A stretch of 64,000 nucleotides of DNA, taken from positions 3,020,301-3,084,300 of the forward strand of contig SSNP01000035.1 of the NCBI GenBank assembly GCA_006937955.1. The letters are read 5' to 3'. Below the pieces are notes generated by a model. It ran no database searches and was not told where the DNA came from. It was given only the letters and a program-made list of their open reading frames with translations. The DNA is from Pachypanchax playfairii. Its lineage: Eukaryota; Chordata; Actinopteri; Cyprinodontiformes; Aplocheilidae. A program made the position numbers and the translations under genes. Positions 62,472 to 64,000 of this stretch are shown in pieces (the stretch's first letter is position 1; the number at the start of each line of letters is the position of its first letter).

Positions 62472-64000
62472 GTAAGCTCCCTGCTCCCAGCGAATCACAT
62501 GACTGATGCTGACGTTAGATAAGTTACCCATGAAGGCATGAGCTTGCATTACAGGGAGATTCCTATTCGACAAATGTTTTTCTGAGGAAAGTGTGTGTGT
62601 GGGGGTGGGGGGGGTCGAGACATAACCAAACTGAACAATAACTGTCCCCCGGGGCTTGCCATCTGTCCTCAACCCTGTGGGCCGGGGTGGGGATGACATT
62701 TTGTGAGGGTGTTAAGCGGTCTAGTGGGGTGGGGGGGGGTGGCAGCTGTTTGCTGAACCACTTCTCCAGAATTCCTTTGCTGCTGTGGGACCAGAGCGAA
62801 GCATCAGATTTCAGCCTGCCCCACTACCTGATGCACTTGTCATATATTTGCATACTCTGCTGAGGTTAAATGCATTTACATCTAAACCACTTGTTATGCA
62901 GCATCACAAATATTTTACAAGAAATTAAAAAGTTACAAATTCTGTGTGTTATTTAAAAATGGAATTTAAAGAAGATTGTAGAAATGGTAGATCAGAATTT
63001 GGTGCAACAAATTGTTTCTGTGTTGTGTATTATAGTTGACTGAGTGATGAACCATCTGAGGTGCTTCATCTGGTAGATATTAACCACTATGAACTAACAC
63101 AAAAGGACAAAGTCAACATGAAGCTACACAACAAACAAAAGGCTTTAGCACTTGTAGGATCTACAAATGGAGACTGTTTGTTTGTTGTTTTTCTTTCCTT
63201 TTTACAGCTCGAGCCCTTCGTTTACACTCTGAATTTATAGTCAAGCATACAGGATTTTTGATTTTTGGACTAAAAGATTACCTTTATAAAGCTTTCAGGC
63301 TTTTTAGCTCATATTTATTTTATGTTTCTTTTAAATGTAACTTTACAAAGCTGGTTTTACTATATAAACTGATGTTGAACAAGTTTTTTTTAACATTTGT
63401 GTGAGTATCAGTTAATATAAACATTAACTACTGACAGTGTAACATAAAATTAGTTTACATTTGTATTTGTTCCACATTTTGTTGGCAGAAAGTAAATAAA
63501 ACTCTACAGTGAGTCTCTTGTAGCTTTTTGCTGCTTTGATGAAACTACAAACCACATGTAAATGTAGAGTTTCTAGCTTGTTAATGTCAAAGATTTTACG
63601 TATTACTGTAAAATTAGTTCCTTTCTTAAAGAAACGGAGATGCATGACGTGTGAAACCTGCTGCGCAGTCACAAAAATAAAAAAGGGGGCTCAGCTTTCA
63701 ATTCTTTGTGCAATAATTTCTGAGTCATTTGTGGTAATAAATGAATAAGTTACTCCACTGGAATGTAAAAAGAAAACATATTTATTTTTTTAGATTAGAT
63801 TGAAATTGTGAATATTGCTAGTGAATGTTTATTCAAAGGTAAACAGAACTAGATAAAAAGAAACACAACTTGGAAGTGAGTTGTAGCAGGATGTGATCAG
63901 TGCTGCGTTCAGGGCTTCTAAACATACAATCAGTTTGGTAAACTTAACGGTCAGCAGCTCTGAGCTTCAATCCAAATCCTTCACTTTTTATCTCTTTGAC
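62472..64000 (+). other. tcf12 intron (right end of window)
   Basis: No coding match to the expected next exon. G-rich runs at 62590-62615 and 62727-62745. The rest is AT-rich with nothing recognised. Confidence 0.7.

Noticed and set aside
63195..63240. Possible next tcf12 exon after a TTTTTACAG acceptor
   Set aside because: The translation does not resemble the expected NRVEQQLHEHL segment in any frame.

Overview
The window comes from a teleost fish nuclear genome, and no species is assignable from sequence alone. The evidence is long AT-rich introns with GT/AG splice junctions, abundant microsatellites, several mobile-element families typical of teleosts, and two vertebrate genes in head-to-head order. 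No bacterial, organellar or viral genes were seen. One 26-base N gap (29165-29190) shows that it is a scaffold.

Left part (1 to about 5.0 kb, minus strand): the 5' half of a ZNF280-family zinc-finger gene, called znf280d. Seven coding exons (3139 down to 1447) splice in consistent phase into about 337 N-terminal residues. They include the acidic N-terminal block with EPWQ and DDDDEPIFVG, a long Pro/Thr/Val/Gln-rich middle and a first C-x2-C-x12-H-x3-C zinc knuckle. A 5' UTR exon and a GC-rich, ETS-motif-bearing promoter lie near 4.84-5.05 kb. The gene runs off the left edge before its main zinc-finger array.

Middle (about 5.0-10.6 kb): intergenic and AT-rich, with no gene seen.

Right part (about 10.7 kb to the end, plus strand): tcf12 (HEB), a class I bHLH E-protein. 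Thirteen canonical coding exons (11717 to 62471) splice in perfect phase into 414 residues, running from the AD1 motif (LSDLLDFS) through AD2 to the segment ending ENSLHSL. The bHLH exons lie beyond the right edge. An alternative first exon at 50690-50758 encodes the start of the short HEBAlt isoform, which lacks AD1, and it splices in phase 0 to the exon at 54857. znf280d and tcf12 are also divergent neighbours in human (15q21.3), which supports both calls.

Most of the DNA is intronic. It holds several short non-autonomous DNA transposons (a foldback element with about 95-bp terminal inverted repeats, two copies of one TTAA-flanked element, and others), a nested SINE-like insertion, a LINE 3' relic, a compound (TCTA)n(TCCA)n array of about 330 bp, long C and GT tracts, and stretches that may be conserved regulatory DNA. 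An 880-bp near-duplicate on the two sides of the N gap is most likely two unmerged alleles. I found no convincing undescribed biological system. The most useful observations are the HEBAlt exon, the assembly duplication carrying an E-box cluster, and several tcf12 protein features (a longer exon 13, a divergent exon 4 segment and a G-to-V change).
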